Source: Ancylobacter oerskovii (GTDB taxonomy: Bacteria > Pseudomonadota > Alphaproteobacteria > Rhizobiales > Xanthobacteraceae). From it: a stretch of 64,000 nucleotides of DNA. A program made the translations under genes and the position numbers. Where the stretch lies: contig NZ_JAHBGB010000015.1 of NCBI RefSeq assembly GCF_018390555.1, positions 52,956 through 116,955 on the forward strand, read 5' to 3'. Of the stretch, positions 27,370 to 37,616 are shown in pieces. The stretch's first letter is position 1, and every line of letters starts with the position of its first letter. The notes under the pieces are model-generated. The model was not told the DNA's origin and searched no databases. It saw only the letters and a program-made list of their open reading frames with translations.

Positions 27370-27401
27370 CGTCATGGCCGGGCTTGTCCCGGCCATCCAC
27401 G
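27370..27401. repeat. Palindromic repeat D (ATGGCCGGG type)
   Basis: It is identical over 32 bases with copy B. The C-D pair repeats the A-B pair with the same order, orientation and 38-base spacing, and shares flanking words (GACGTTCT after A and C, AGCACCGTCATGG into B and D). The pairs therefore look like two copies of one unit of about 102 bases. Confidence 0.85.
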
Positions 27402-27554
27402 CCTTCCCGCAGGAGCAGGCGTCTTCGTTCGCGAATGAGCGGTGCCGTCGCCCTCCCTGCGCTTGCGCATGCCCCCGTCCGTTTCCCCGCCTTGATCGCC
27501 GCTCCCTCAGCCACTAGGTTGCGCGCGATTTTCCGCCAACCGCCGGCACATGTC

Positions 27555-28496
27555 ATGATCGATCCCGCCCTGCCGCCCCATATGCGACCCGACCGGTCGT
27601 TCCAGGGGCTCATCCTCGCCCTGCACGCCTTCTGGGCGGACAAGGGCTGCGTCGTGCTGCAGCCCTACGACATGGAGGTCGGCGCCGGCACCTTCCATCC
27701 CGCCACCACGCTGCGCGCCATCGGCCCGAAGCCGTGGAAGGCCGCCTATGTGCAGCCCTCCCGCCGTCCCAAGGACGGGCGCTATGGCGAGAACCCCAAC
27801 CGGCTGCAGCATTATTACCAGTACCAGGTGATCCTGAAGCCCTCGCCGGCCGACCTGCAGGACCTCTACCTCGCCTCGCTCGACGCCATCGGCATCGACC
27901 TCAAGCTGCACGATGTGCGCTTCGTCGAGGACGACTGGGAGAGCCCCACCCTCGGCGCCTGGGGCCTCGGCTGGGAGTGCTGGTGCGACGGCATGGAAGT
28001 GTCGCAGTTCACCTATTTCCAGCAGGTGGCCGGCATCGAGTGCGCCCCGGTCTCCGGCGAGCTCACCTATGGGCTGGAACGCCTCGCCATGTACGTCCAG
28101 GGGGTCGAGAACGTCTACGACCTCAACTTCAACGGCCGCGAGGGGGCCGAGAAGGTCACCTATGGCGACGTGTTCCTGCAGGCCGAGAAGGAATATTCCC
28201 GGCACAATTTCGAGCACGCCGACACCGCCATGCTGCTGGAGCAGTTCCGCATGGCCGAGAGCGCGGCGGCGCATTATCTCGAGGCCGGCTGGAGCGACGA
28301 CCGCACCCGCCACCTGATGGCGCAGCCCGCCTATGACCAGTGCATCAAGGCGAGCCACGTCTTCAACCTGCTGGACGCGCGCGGCGTCATCTCGGTGACC
28401 GAGCGCCAGAGCTACATCCTGCGGGTGCGTGAGCTGGCCAAGGCCTGCGGCGCCGCCTGGCTGGCGACGGAAGCCGGCGGCACCCCCGCCGCCTGA
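27555..28496 (+). CDS. glyQ: Glycine--tRNA ligase, alpha subunit
   Basis: The 313-residue class II synthetase subunit of the alpha2beta2 bacterial enzyme charges tRNA-Gly. Conserved blocks are [75 protein letters not shown] and [15 protein letters not shown] 27555 was taken as the start but lacks a clear ribosome site; ATG 27582 in the same frame ([10 protein letters not shown]) is an alternative that still keeps all conserved residues. glyS follows 90 bases downstream. Confidence 0.95.
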   Translation: MIDPALPPHMRPDRSFQGLILALHAFWADKGCVVLQPYDMEVGAGTFHPATTLRAIGPKPWKAAYVQPSRRPKDGRYGENPNRLQHYYQYQVILKPSPADLQDLYLASLDAIGIDLKLHDVRFVEDDWESPTLGAWGLGWECWCDGMEVSQFTYFQQVAGIECAPVSGELTYGLERLAMYVQGVENVYDLNFNGREGAEKVTYGDVFLQAEKEYSRHNFEHADTAMLLEQFRMAESAAAHYLEAGWSDDRTRHLMAQPAYDQCIKASHVFNLLDARGVISVTERQSYILRVRELAKACGAAWLATEAGGTPAA

Positions 28497-28586
28497 TCCG
28501 CAGGCGGCACCGACGACGCCCGAACCTTCCTTTGCGCGGCGGCGCCTGTTCAGCGCCCCGCCTCCTCGAACCTTCCGACGTGGCCC

Positions 28587-30680
28587 ATGCCTGACCTCCT
28601 GCTCGAACTCTTCTGCGAGGAAATCCCGGCCCGCATGCAGGCCGGCGCCGCCGACAGCCTGCGCAAGCTGGTCACCGAGGCGCTGGTCGAGCGCGGCCTG
28701 CTCTATGAGGGCGCCAAGGCCTTCGTCACCCCGCGCCGCCTGGCGCTGGCGGTGCACGGCCTGCCGGCCAGCCAGCCGGACACCCATGAGGAGCGCAAGG
28801 GCCCGCGCGTCGGCGCGCCGCAGGCCGCCATAGACGGCTTCCTCAAGGCCTCGGGCCTCGCCTCCATCGATCAGGCGAAGATCGAGAGCGACCCGAAGAA
28901 GGGCGAGTTCTACGTCGCGCACCTGCACCGCCACGGCCGTCCGACGCCGGAGGTGATCGCCGAGATCGTCCCGGCCATCATCCGCGCCTTCCCCTGGCCG
29001 AAATCGATGCGCTGGGGCTCCGGCTCGCTGCGCTGGGTGCGGCCCTTGCAATCCATCGTCTGCACCTTCGGCCCGGAGACCGAGGAGCCGGAGGTGGTGC
29101 CCTTCGAGATCGACGGCATCGCCTCGGGCGATGTCACGCGCGGCCACCGCTTCCTGTCCTCCGGCGCCATCCGCGTGCGCCGGCTCGACGACTGGATGAC
29201 CAAGCTGGAGGCCGCCTTCGTGGTTGTTGACCGCGAGCGGCGCAAGGACATCATCCTCGCCGACGCCCGCGACCTCGCCCTCGCCCACGGGCTGGAGCTG
29301 GTGGAGGATGCCGGCCTGCTCGACGAGATCGCCGGCCTGGTCGAATGGCCGGTGGTGCTGATCGGCTCGTTCGACGAGAGCTTCCTCGACGTGCCCGACG
29401 AGGTGATCCGCGCCACCATCCGCGCCAACCAGAAGTGCTTCGTGCTGAAGGACCCCAGGACCGGCCGCCTCGCCAACCGCTTCATCCTGGTGTCGAACCT
29501 CGCGGCCACCGACGGCGGCGACGCCATCGTCGCCGGCAATGGCCGGGTCATCCGCGCCCGGCTGTCGGACGCCAAGTTCTTCTGGGACACCGACCGCAGG
29601 ACCAATGCCACGGTGCCGCTGGCCGACCGGCTGGCGAAGTTCCAGAACGTCACCTTCCACGAGAAGCTCGGCTCGCAATATGAGCGCATCCAGCGCATCG
29701 CCGCGCTGGCGGAGACGCTCGCTCCGCGGGTCGGCGCCGACCCTAAGCTGGCCCGCGAGGCCGCGCTCTATGCGAAATCCGACCTGCGCACCGAAGTCGT
29801 CGGCGAGTTCCCCGAGGTGCAGGGCCTGATGGGCCGCTACTATGCGGAGTTGGAAGGGCTCGACCCGCAGATCGCGCTGGCGGCGGAAGAACACTACAAG
29901 CCGCAGGGCCCCACCGACCGCGTGCCCACCGCCCCGGTGTCGATCGCCGTGGCGCTGGCCGACAAGCTCGACACCCTTACCGGCTTCTGGGCCATCGACG
30001 AGAAGCCCACGGGTTCGAAGGACCCCTTCGCGCTGCGCCGCGCCGCCCTCGGCGTGGTGCGGATCGTGCTGGACAACGGGCTGACGCTGAAGCTGTCCGA
30101 GTTCGTTGAGCCCGACCTCCTCGCCTTCTTCGCCGACCGTCTGAAGGTTCACCTGCGCGAGCAGGGCGCCCGCCATGACCTCGTCGACGCGGTGTTCGCG
30201 CTCGGCCAAGACGCGGGGAGCGCCGAAGGCGCGACAGGGACGCAGAAGACTCTCCAGGACGACCTCCTCCTCGTCGTCAAGCGCGTCGAGGCGCTCGGCC
30301 GTTTCCTGCGCACGGAAGACGGCAAGAACCTCCTGGCCGGCACCAAGCGCGCGGCGAACATCCTGCGCATCGAGGAAAAGAAGGACGGCGTCTCCTATGG
30401 CGGCGGCGTCGACATCACGCTGCTGCACGAGCCGGAAGAGCGCGCGCTCGCCGATGCCATCGCCAAGGCCGGTCCGTTGATCGCCACCGCGCTCGGCGCG
30501 GAGGATTTCGAGGGCGCCATGGGCGTGATGGCCTCGCTGCGCGCCCCGGTCGACGCCTTCTTCGAGAAGGTGACGGTGAATGCCGAGGACAAGGCCCTGC
30601 GCGCCAACCGCCTCGCCTTGCTCGCCGACATCCGCGCCATCACCCGCCAGGTCGCCGATTTCGAGCGCATCGAAGGCTGA
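28587..30680 (+). CDS. glyS: Glycine--tRNA ligase, beta subunit
   Basis: The 697-residue beta subunit is needed for tRNA-Gly recognition. It starts [17 protein letters not shown] and contains [61 protein letters not shown] and the C-terminal anticodon-binding part beginning near [15 protein letters not shown]. The length is normal for the family. It forms the glyQS operon. A very long open frame on the opposite strand is only GC-driven shadow. Confidence 0.97.
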   Translation: MPDLLLELFCEEIPARMQAGAADSLRKLVTEALVERGLLYEGAKAFVTPRRLALAVHGLPASQPDTHEERKGPRVGAPQAAIDGFLKASGLASIDQAKIESDPKKGEFYVAHLHRHGRPTPEVIAEIVPAIIRAFPWPKSMRWGSGSLRWVRPLQSIVCTFGPETEEPEVVPFEIDGIASGDVTRGHRFLSSGAIRVRRLDDWMTKLEAAFVVVDRERRKDIILADARDLALAHGLELVEDAGLLDEIAGLVEWPVVLIGSFDESFLDVPDEVIRATIRANQKCFVLKDPRTGRLANRFILVSNLAATDGGDAIVAGNGRVIRARLSDAKFFWDTDRRTNATVPLADRLAKFQNVTFHEKLGSQYERIQRIAALAETLAPRVGADPKLAREAALYAKSDLRTEVVGEFPEVQGLMGRYYAELEGLDPQIALAAEEHYKPQGPTDRVPTAPVSIAVALADKLDTLTGFWAIDEKPTGSKDPFALRRAALGVVRIVLDNGLTLKLSEFVEPDLLAFFADRLKVHLREQGARHDLVDAVFALGQDAGSAEGATGTQKTLQDDLLLVVKRVEALGRFLRTEDGKNLLAGTKRAANILRIEEKKDGVSYGGGVDITLLHEPEERALADAIAKAGPLIATALGAEDFEGAMGVMASLRAPVDAFFEKVTVNAEDKALRANRLALLADIRAITRQVADFERIEG

Positions 30681-30713
30681 GGACGGCACGGACCGGGGGA
30701 CGGGGACCAGACC

Positions 30714-30941
30714 ATGAGCCTCGTCCACAATGAGCGCACCAAGCTGACGGCCACCTTGCTCAACAATGTGGCCGCCGCCATGTTCATCACCGGCGGTATC
30801 GGTCCGACCGTCTCGCTCTCCTACGGCTTGCCCGGCCCGACCGGCGGATGGTCCGCCCTCGGCATCACCACCATTTGGATTCTGGGCGGTTCGGCCATAC
30901 ATTACATGGCGAGACTGCTTCTGAAGGGACTGAAGCCATGA
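30714..30941 (+). CDS. Small two-segment membrane protein
   Basis: The 75-residue protein is not recognised. It begins MSLVHNERTKLTATLLNN and has two hydrophobic stretches (about residues 18-38 and 47-66) and a basic end (LLLKGLKP). It lies 33 bases after glyS. The stop overlaps the start of a 37-residue membrane peptide as ATGA, so the two are probably co-translated. An inner-membrane location is likely. Confidence 0.65.
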   Translation: MSLVHNERTKLTATLLNNVAAAMFITGGIGPTVSLSYGLPGPTGGWSALGITTIWILGGSAIHYMARLLLKGLKP

Positions 30942-31051
30942 CGACCGCGATCCTCGCATGGTACGTCGCTCCGCTACTTCTGGTTGCGGCGTGCTACGTC
31001 CTCTTCCTGGCGACCCGTGCGGACACCCACCACGCCGGCCCGGCGGAATAG
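30938..31051 (+). CDS. 37-residue single-pass membrane peptide
   Basis: A short frame starts at ATG 30938 inside the stop of the upstream gene (ATGA). The product has one transmembrane segment (LAWYVAPLLLVAACYVLFLA, residues 6-25) and a polar tail (TRADTHHAGPAE). Overlap and composition suggest a real small partner of the 75-residue protein. No family is recognised. Confidence 0.5.
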   Translation: MTTAILAWYVAPLLLVAACYVLFLATRADTHHAGPAE

Positions 31052-31147
31052 CCGCCTCGCGCGCGCCTCCCCGCGTAGCCTTCCGCCGCCTCGGGAACCT
31101 TCCCCTACCTCCGGCCGTTCATGAAGGCACCCACCGGAGGCCCCTTC

Positions 31148-31303
31148 ATGTCCGTCAGCATCGTCGCCATCCAGCCCATCGTCGCGCTGATCGCCGGCAT
31201 CCTCATCCTGGTGATGCCGCGGCTGCTCAACTTCATCGTGGCGATCTACCTGATCTTCATCGGCGTCATGGGGCTGATCGGCAACGGCACCATCAACCTG
31301 TAG
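31148..31303 (+). CDS. DUF3096 small membrane protein
   Basis: The 51-residue protein starts at ATG 31148, seven bases after a GGAGG site; the longer frame from 31121 lacks one. Its sequence (VAIQPIVALIAGILILVMPR, then YLIFIGVMGLIG) matches the DUF3096 family of tiny two-segment membrane proteins of unknown function. A GGCCGGG hairpin follows the stop. Confidence 0.8.
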   Translation: MSVSIVAIQPIVALIAGILILVMPRLLNFIVAIYLIFIGVMGLIGNGTINL

Positions 31304-31314
31304 CCGCAACGAAA

Positions 31315-31337
31315 ATGGCCGGGACATGCCCGGCCAT
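31315..31337. terminator. Hairpin between convergent genes
   Basis: ATGGCCGGG, ACATG, CCCGGCCAT gives a nine-base-pair stem 11 bases after the DUF3096 stop, between it and the convergent DoxX gene. There is no U-run on either strand, so it may be a mRNA 3' stabiliser or belong to the same palindrome family as the copies at 26936 and 27370. Confidence 0.45.
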
Positions 31338-31360
31338 CTCCCGCCATCGATGCGAAGGCG

Positions 31361-31756
31361 TCAGATCGTCTTGCGGATCAGCCGGTCGACGCTCCACGGG
31401 CCGGGGCCGGCGAAGGCGAGGTAGAACAGCGTGAAGCAGTACAGCGCCGCCAGTTCGCCGCCATTGAGGATCGGGTAGAAATCCTTCGGCGCATGCACGA
31501 GGAAATAGGCCACGGCGGTCATGCCGGAGAGCACGAAGGCCACCGGCCGCGAGAACAGGCCGATCAGCAGCAATGCGCCGCCGATCAGCTCGAACAGGCC
31601 GGCGAGGCCGGGCATGGTCGCCAGGCTCACCCCGGTCATCGGCGTCTGGGGAATTCCGAGAATCTTGGTGGTGCCGTGCTGCATCAGCAGCAGCGCCGTC
31701 ATCACCCGCAGGAGGCTCAGCACATGCGGCGTGAGCGAATCGACGAATTTTGTCAT
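31361..31756 (-). CDS. DoxX-family membrane protein
   Basis: The 131-residue protein has four hydrophobic segments and DoxX signatures: LLRVMTALLLMQHGTTKILG, GLAGLFELIGGALLLIGLFSRPVAF and FYPILNGGELAALYCF. The family includes quinone-linked oxidoreductase subunits and many proteins of unknown role. ATG 31756 follows a GGGAAGTTGGGG stretch. It is divergent from the pyruvate phosphate dikinase gene and shares its 300-base upstream region. Confidence 0.88.
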   Translation of the reverse strand: MTKFVDSLTPHVLSLLRVMTALLLMQHGTTKILGIPQTPMTGVSLATMPGLAGLFELIGGALLLIGLFSRPVAFVLSGMTAVAYFLVHAPKDFYPILNGGELAALYCFTLFYLAFAGPGPWSVDRLIRKTI

Positions 31757-31863
31757 GCCCCAACTTCCCTGAACACGCTCGGTTTTTCTCCCGGCAGGCC
31801 GGAGGCTGCCGCAACGGCGCCCCGGACGCAATCGCCCTATGCATCACGTTGCAGTGCGATATA

Positions 31864-31881
31864 ATTCGCCGCATTGCGAAT
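31864..31881. promoter_or_regulatory. Inverted repeat in the DoxX/ppdK divergent region
   Basis: ATTCGC, CGCATT, GCGAAT is a perfect six-base inverted repeat with a six-base spacer, in the AT-rich part of the 300-base gap between the divergent DoxX and ppdK genes. It could be an operator for either. The rest of the gap (31757-32056) holds no recognised gene or RNA. Confidence 0.4.
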
Positions 31882-32056
31882 GATGGATTGAACGAAACAC
31901 CTCAAAAGGCTAGACCAAGGGATGGAAAAGCCATCCGGGATGGCCTTCCCAACAAGATGAACCCCTTGATGGGGCTCCCTTTTCGAACTCGCCAGCATTT
32001 CCACAGAGGCTATGATCGTGCGGTCCAAGGCACGTTCAACCAGCGGGACTTCCGAA

Positions 32057-34735
<2,679 letters not shown>

Positions 34736-34763
34736 GCGCGGCCGCCACACCATGACGACAGGC

Positions 34764-34790
34764 GATGGCCGGGCGGACAGCCCGGCCATC
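34764..34790. terminator. Hairpin after ppdK
   Basis: GATGGCCGGGC, GGACA, GCCCGGCCATC forms a long GC stem 28 bases after the ppdK stop. No U-run follows, so Rho-independent termination is doubtful. It resembles the palindromes at 26936 and 31315 and may protect the 3' end. Confidence 0.45.
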
Positions 34791-34985
34791 TGCGTTCAGG
34801 CGGCGGCCTCCGGCCCTGCCGGGGCCGGTTCCGGGGGCCGTCTTTGGCCCGCCGGTGAGCCCGCGCAGGGCACGGCTGCGCGCCGAGGGGTTTCCTTTTG
34901 CGCGCAAAACCCCATATTCCCAGGCATCGCTCAATTCGGAGTGCCAGAACCGCGGCCGCGACCGGCCGCTCAGATTGGATAAGAT

Positions 34986-35261
34986 TTGCAAGTTCTCGTT
35001 CGCGACAACAATGTCGACCAGGCCTTGAGGGTCCTCAAGAAGAAGATGCAGCGCGAAGGCATCTTCCGCGAGATGAAGGCCCGGCGGTCCTATGAAAAGC
35101 CGTCCGAGCGGCGCAACCGGGAAGAGGCCGAGGCGGTGCGCCGTGCCCGCAAGGCGGCCCGGAAACAGGCGATCCGCGAAGGGCTGATCGCCGCCCCGAA
35201 GAAGAAGCCGCTGCCGGCGCGCCCGCGCGCGGAGGCGCCTCAGCCCGCGACCGCAAAATAA
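34986..35261 (+). CDS. rpsU: 30S ribosomal protein S21
   Basis: The 91-residue protein starts [22 protein letters not shown] and has [20 protein letters not shown], the S21 signature. A Lys/Arg/Pro/Ala-rich C-terminal extension from about residue 55 makes it longer than the 71-residue E. coli protein, as is usual in alphaproteobacteria. The start codon is TTG: no ATG fits, and the family begins at this residue. A weak GGATAAG lies upstream. It binds late to the 30S subunit near the anti-Shine-Dalgarno end. Confidence 0.93.
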   Translation: MQVLVRDNNVDQALRVLKKKMQREGIFREMKARRSYEKPSERRNREEAEAVRRARKAARKQAIREGLIAAPKKKPLPARPRAEAPQPATAK

Positions 35262-35441
35262 AATTGCCGCAGGGTTGCGGGCGATAACCCCGTCCTATAA
35301 GTTATCCACATCGATCTTGCACGTTGAACTTTGTTTTCGCGCCTTGTGCGCTGCGGCGAACTTCCTCTCAAATCGATGTCAATGTGGCGTTCACCCTGGG
35401 ATGGGCGCCCGGTTTTCTATGTCGAATGAAAGGATTCTGTC

Positions 35442-35651
35442 ATGGCGACAGGTACCGTGAAGTGGTTCAACGGCCAGAAGGGCTATGGTTTCATCCAGCC
35501 GGACAATGGCGGCCCGGACGTGTTCGTCCACATTTCCGCCGTGGAGCGCGCTGGCATGACCAGCCTGCACGACGGGCAGAAGGTCTCCTACGAGATCGAG
35601 TCCGATCGCCGCACCGGCAAGCAGAGCGCTGGCCAGCTGCAGGCGGCGTGA
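35442..35651 (+). CDS. Cold-shock-domain protein
   Basis: The 69-residue protein is a single cold-shock domain: [18 protein letters not shown] contains RNP1 (KGYGFI) and [12 protein letters not shown] contains RNP2. It binds single-stranded RNA or DNA and acts as an RNA chaperone. The 180-base upstream gap is AT-richer than its surroundings, as expected for a long cold-shock 5' leader. A good terminator follows at 35711. Confidence 0.95.
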   Translation: MATGTVKWFNGQKGYGFIQPDNGGPDVFVHISAVERAGMTSLHDGQKVSYEIESDRRTGKQSAGQLQAA

Positions 35652-35710
35652 TTGGTGCCGGACGGCTCCTGACCACGGATGTACTGGCAGGAACGTCGAG
35701 CACTATGGGG

Positions 35711-35740
35711 AGGCCGGGGCAATCCCGGCCTTTTTCATTT
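35711..35740 (+). terminator. Intrinsic terminator after the cold-shock gene
   Basis: AGGCCGGG, GCAAT, CCCGGCCT is an eight-base-pair stem followed directly by TTTTTCATTT, a classical Rho-independent terminator. It ends 14 bases before the start of the next small gene, whose ribosome site lies just beyond. Confidence 0.85.
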
Positions 35741-35754
35741 TGAGGAGAGCGGCA

Positions 35755-36009
35755 ATGGCCAATCCGACCCGGGAGACTTTGTTCAAGCCCAATCTCACCA
35801 AGACCGAGAGCAAGGCCGAGGCGGTCTCGCGCATCGCCATGTCGATGATCGAGCAGGAAACCGCCCGGCGCGACGCCAAGACCGCGCGGCTCCGGGAAGC
35901 CCGGCTGGCGCAGGAAGCCGCCTCCCAGCCGGCCAAGACCGTTCCCGGCGCCAATAGCGCCGCCCAGGCCAAGAGCGCCTCCCGGACCAAGACCCGCCGC
36001 GCCAAATAG
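35755..36009 (+). CDS. Small basic helical protein of unknown function
   Basis: The 84-residue product starts at ATG 35755 after a TGAGGAGAG site. It is rich in Lys, Arg, Ala and Glu, contains MSMIEQETARRDAKTARLRE as a likely amphipathic helix, and ends with SASRTKTRRAK. No signal peptide or membrane segment is present. The composition suggests binding to nucleic acid or ribosomes, but no family is recognised. Confidence 0.7.
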   Translation: MANPTRETLFKPNLTKTESKAEAVSRIAMSMIEQETARRDAKTARLREARLAQEAASQPAKTVPGANSAAQAKSASRTKTRRAK

Positions 36010-36105
36010 GGCGGTTGCGCCTACCCCTCGCGGCTCGACCGGCCGGCGACAGGGTGCGATGATGGCGCCGTCCGCGCTCCGCTTCCCATCGAAAGGCCGA
36101 TCCGC

Positions 36106-36660
36106 ATGCTGCAGTCCGCGGCAGCGCTGGTGATCATCGACCTCCAGAAGGCCATCGACCATCCGGGATGGGCGGAGCAGGGTCCGCGCAACAATCCCGA
36201 TGCGGAAGCGGTCGTCGCCCGGCTGCTCGCGGCATGGCGCGCCGCCGGCCGGCCGGTCTTCCACATCCGCCACGACTCCGCGGATTGGCGCTCGACCTAT
36301 CATGCCGACGGCCCGGGCAGCGGCTTCAAGCCGGAGGCGATGCCCCGGCCCGGCGAGACGGTGATCGTCAAGCGGGTGCACAACGCCTTTCTCGGCACCG
36401 ATCTCGAGGCGCGCCTGCGCGCGGCCGGCATCGCGACGCTGGTGGTCGCGGGGGTGATCACCAATAATTCCGTCGAGACGACGGTGCGCATGGCCGGCGA
36501 TCTCGGCTTCGACGTGCGGCTGGTCGAGGATGGCTGCTTCACCTTCGCGCGCCGCGACCATGCCGGCCGGCTCAGGAGCGCCGACGAGGTGCATGCCATG
36601 TCGCTGGCGAATCTGGACGGGGAATATTGCACCGTGGTGCGGGCGGCGGATCTGCTGTAG
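36106..36660 (+). CDS. Isochorismatase-fold hydrolase with Ser in place of catalytic Cys
   Basis: The 184-residue protein has the family fold: ALVIIDLQKAI with the catalytic Asp near residue 12, FHIRHDSADWRSTY, and Lys in VIVKRVHNAFLGTDL. In cysteine hydrolases the nucleophile lies in a GVxTxxCV segment; here it reads GVITNNSVETTVRMAGDLGF, with Ser. Proteins with NNSVE exist in a subfamily (recalled). Either Ser acts as nucleophile or the protein has another role. The substrate is unknown. Confidence 0.85.
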   Translation: MLQSAAALVIIDLQKAIDHPGWAEQGPRNNPDAEAVVARLLAAWRAAGRPVFHIRHDSADWRSTYHADGPGSGFKPEAMPRPGETVIVKRVHNAFLGTDLEARLRAAGIATLVVAGVITNNSVETTVRMAGDLGFDVRLVEDGCFTFARRDHAGRLRSADEVHAMSLANLDGEYCTVVRAADLL

Positions 36661-36784
36661 CGGCGGCAGGGGCTCCGCCGGCCTCCCCGCCAGATATGCG
36701 ACAGCGCGACAGCGCGGCAGGACGCGAGGGCGGGACGAGCCCGCGCGCCCCGGCCGCCCATCGGGGGACAGGATGCCGATGCGC

Positions 36785-37570
36785 TCAGCCGGCCCGCGCG
36801 GCGAGCACGGCGTCGGCGGCCTCGACGAAGCCTTCCCCGCCCGGCCCCGCCGCGATCCAGGCGGGCGGGGTCGCGATCTCCTGCAGATAGCGGGTGACGG
36901 TGCTCACGCCGACGCTGTGCGGGAAGAAGCCGAACATCGGCGCGTCATTCGTCGAATCCCCGACATAGAGCACCGCCTCCGGCTCGGCCGCGACATCCAG
37001 CCCGTAGCCGTCGGCCAGCACGCGCCGGGCCATGGCCAGCTTGTCGTAGCCGCCGAGCCAGCCGAGCACCCAGAGATTGTTGAGCGTCACCTCCGCGCCC
37101 TCCGCTCGCAGGGCGCTAGCGATGGCGCTCCGCTCCCCCGGATCCTCCGGCTGCGCGAAGGCGATGCTTGTCAGGCGAAACGGCTGGTCCTCGGCGAGGC
37201 GGGCGGACGGAACCGCGGCCTGCACGGCGCGCGCGATCCGCGCCAGTTCCTCCGCGACCGCCGGCCGGTCGCCCTCCCCGTGCCAGAACAGGCGCCGGAT
37301 ACCGTGCCCCTCGCCGTCCCGGCGAAAGAACAGCCCGCCATTCTCGCCGATGACCCCGTCGACCGGCCACATGCGGGCCATCTGGTCGCACCATCCGGCG
37401 GGAGCGGCGGTGACCGGCATCACCGTCACGCCGGCCTGCTGCAACCGCTCCAGCGCTCCATAGGTGCGGGCCGCCAGCCGCCCCCGATAGGTGAGGGTCT
37501 CGTCCATGTCGGTCAGGACGAAGCGGACGCCCGCGAAGGTCGAGGGAGCAGCATCACGCAAGGGTCGCAT
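36785..37570 (-). CDS. HAD-superfamily IIB phosphatase
   Basis: The 261-residue protein has HAD motif I FVLTDMDETLTYRG near residue 18, the type IIB cap, a Lys in GGYDKLAMARRVL and motif IV LYVGDSTNDAPMFGFF. It resembles Cof-like and mannosyl-3-phosphoglycerate or sucrose phosphatases. A cytoplasmic phosphomonoester hydrolase is secure; the substrate is not. It lies 46 bases upstream of the end of mutS on the same strand. Confidence 0.85.
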   Translation of the reverse strand: MRPLRDAAPSTFAGVRFVLTDMDETLTYRGRLAARTYGALERLQQAGVTVMPVTAAPAGWCDQMARMWPVDGVIGENGGLFFRRDGEGHGIRRLFWHGEGDRPAVAEELARIARAVQAAVPSARLAEDQPFRLTSIAFAQPEDPGERSAIASALRAEGAEVTLNNLWVLGWLGGYDKLAMARRVLADGYGLDVAAEPEAVLYVGDSTNDAPMFGFFPHSVGVSTVTRYLQEIATPPAWIAAGPGGEGFVEAADAVLAARAG

Positions 37571-37616
37571 ATCGTTCCGTCCTGCTGGAAAGCCGGGTCA
37601 CGAGTGGGTTGCCCGG

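Noticed and set aside
26866..27401. CRISPR-like array around the GIY-YIG gene
   Set aside because: There are only four palindromes in two pairs, with no regular spacers and no cas genes.
27507..30959. Very long open frame opposite glyQ and glyS
   Set aside because: The stretch is a shadow of two certain synthetase genes caused by high GC; its composition is Arg/Gly/Ala-biased with no domain.
34736..34985. Small genes in the 250-base gap before rpsU
   Set aside because: The short frames have poor coding character and no start signals; only a hairpin was kept.
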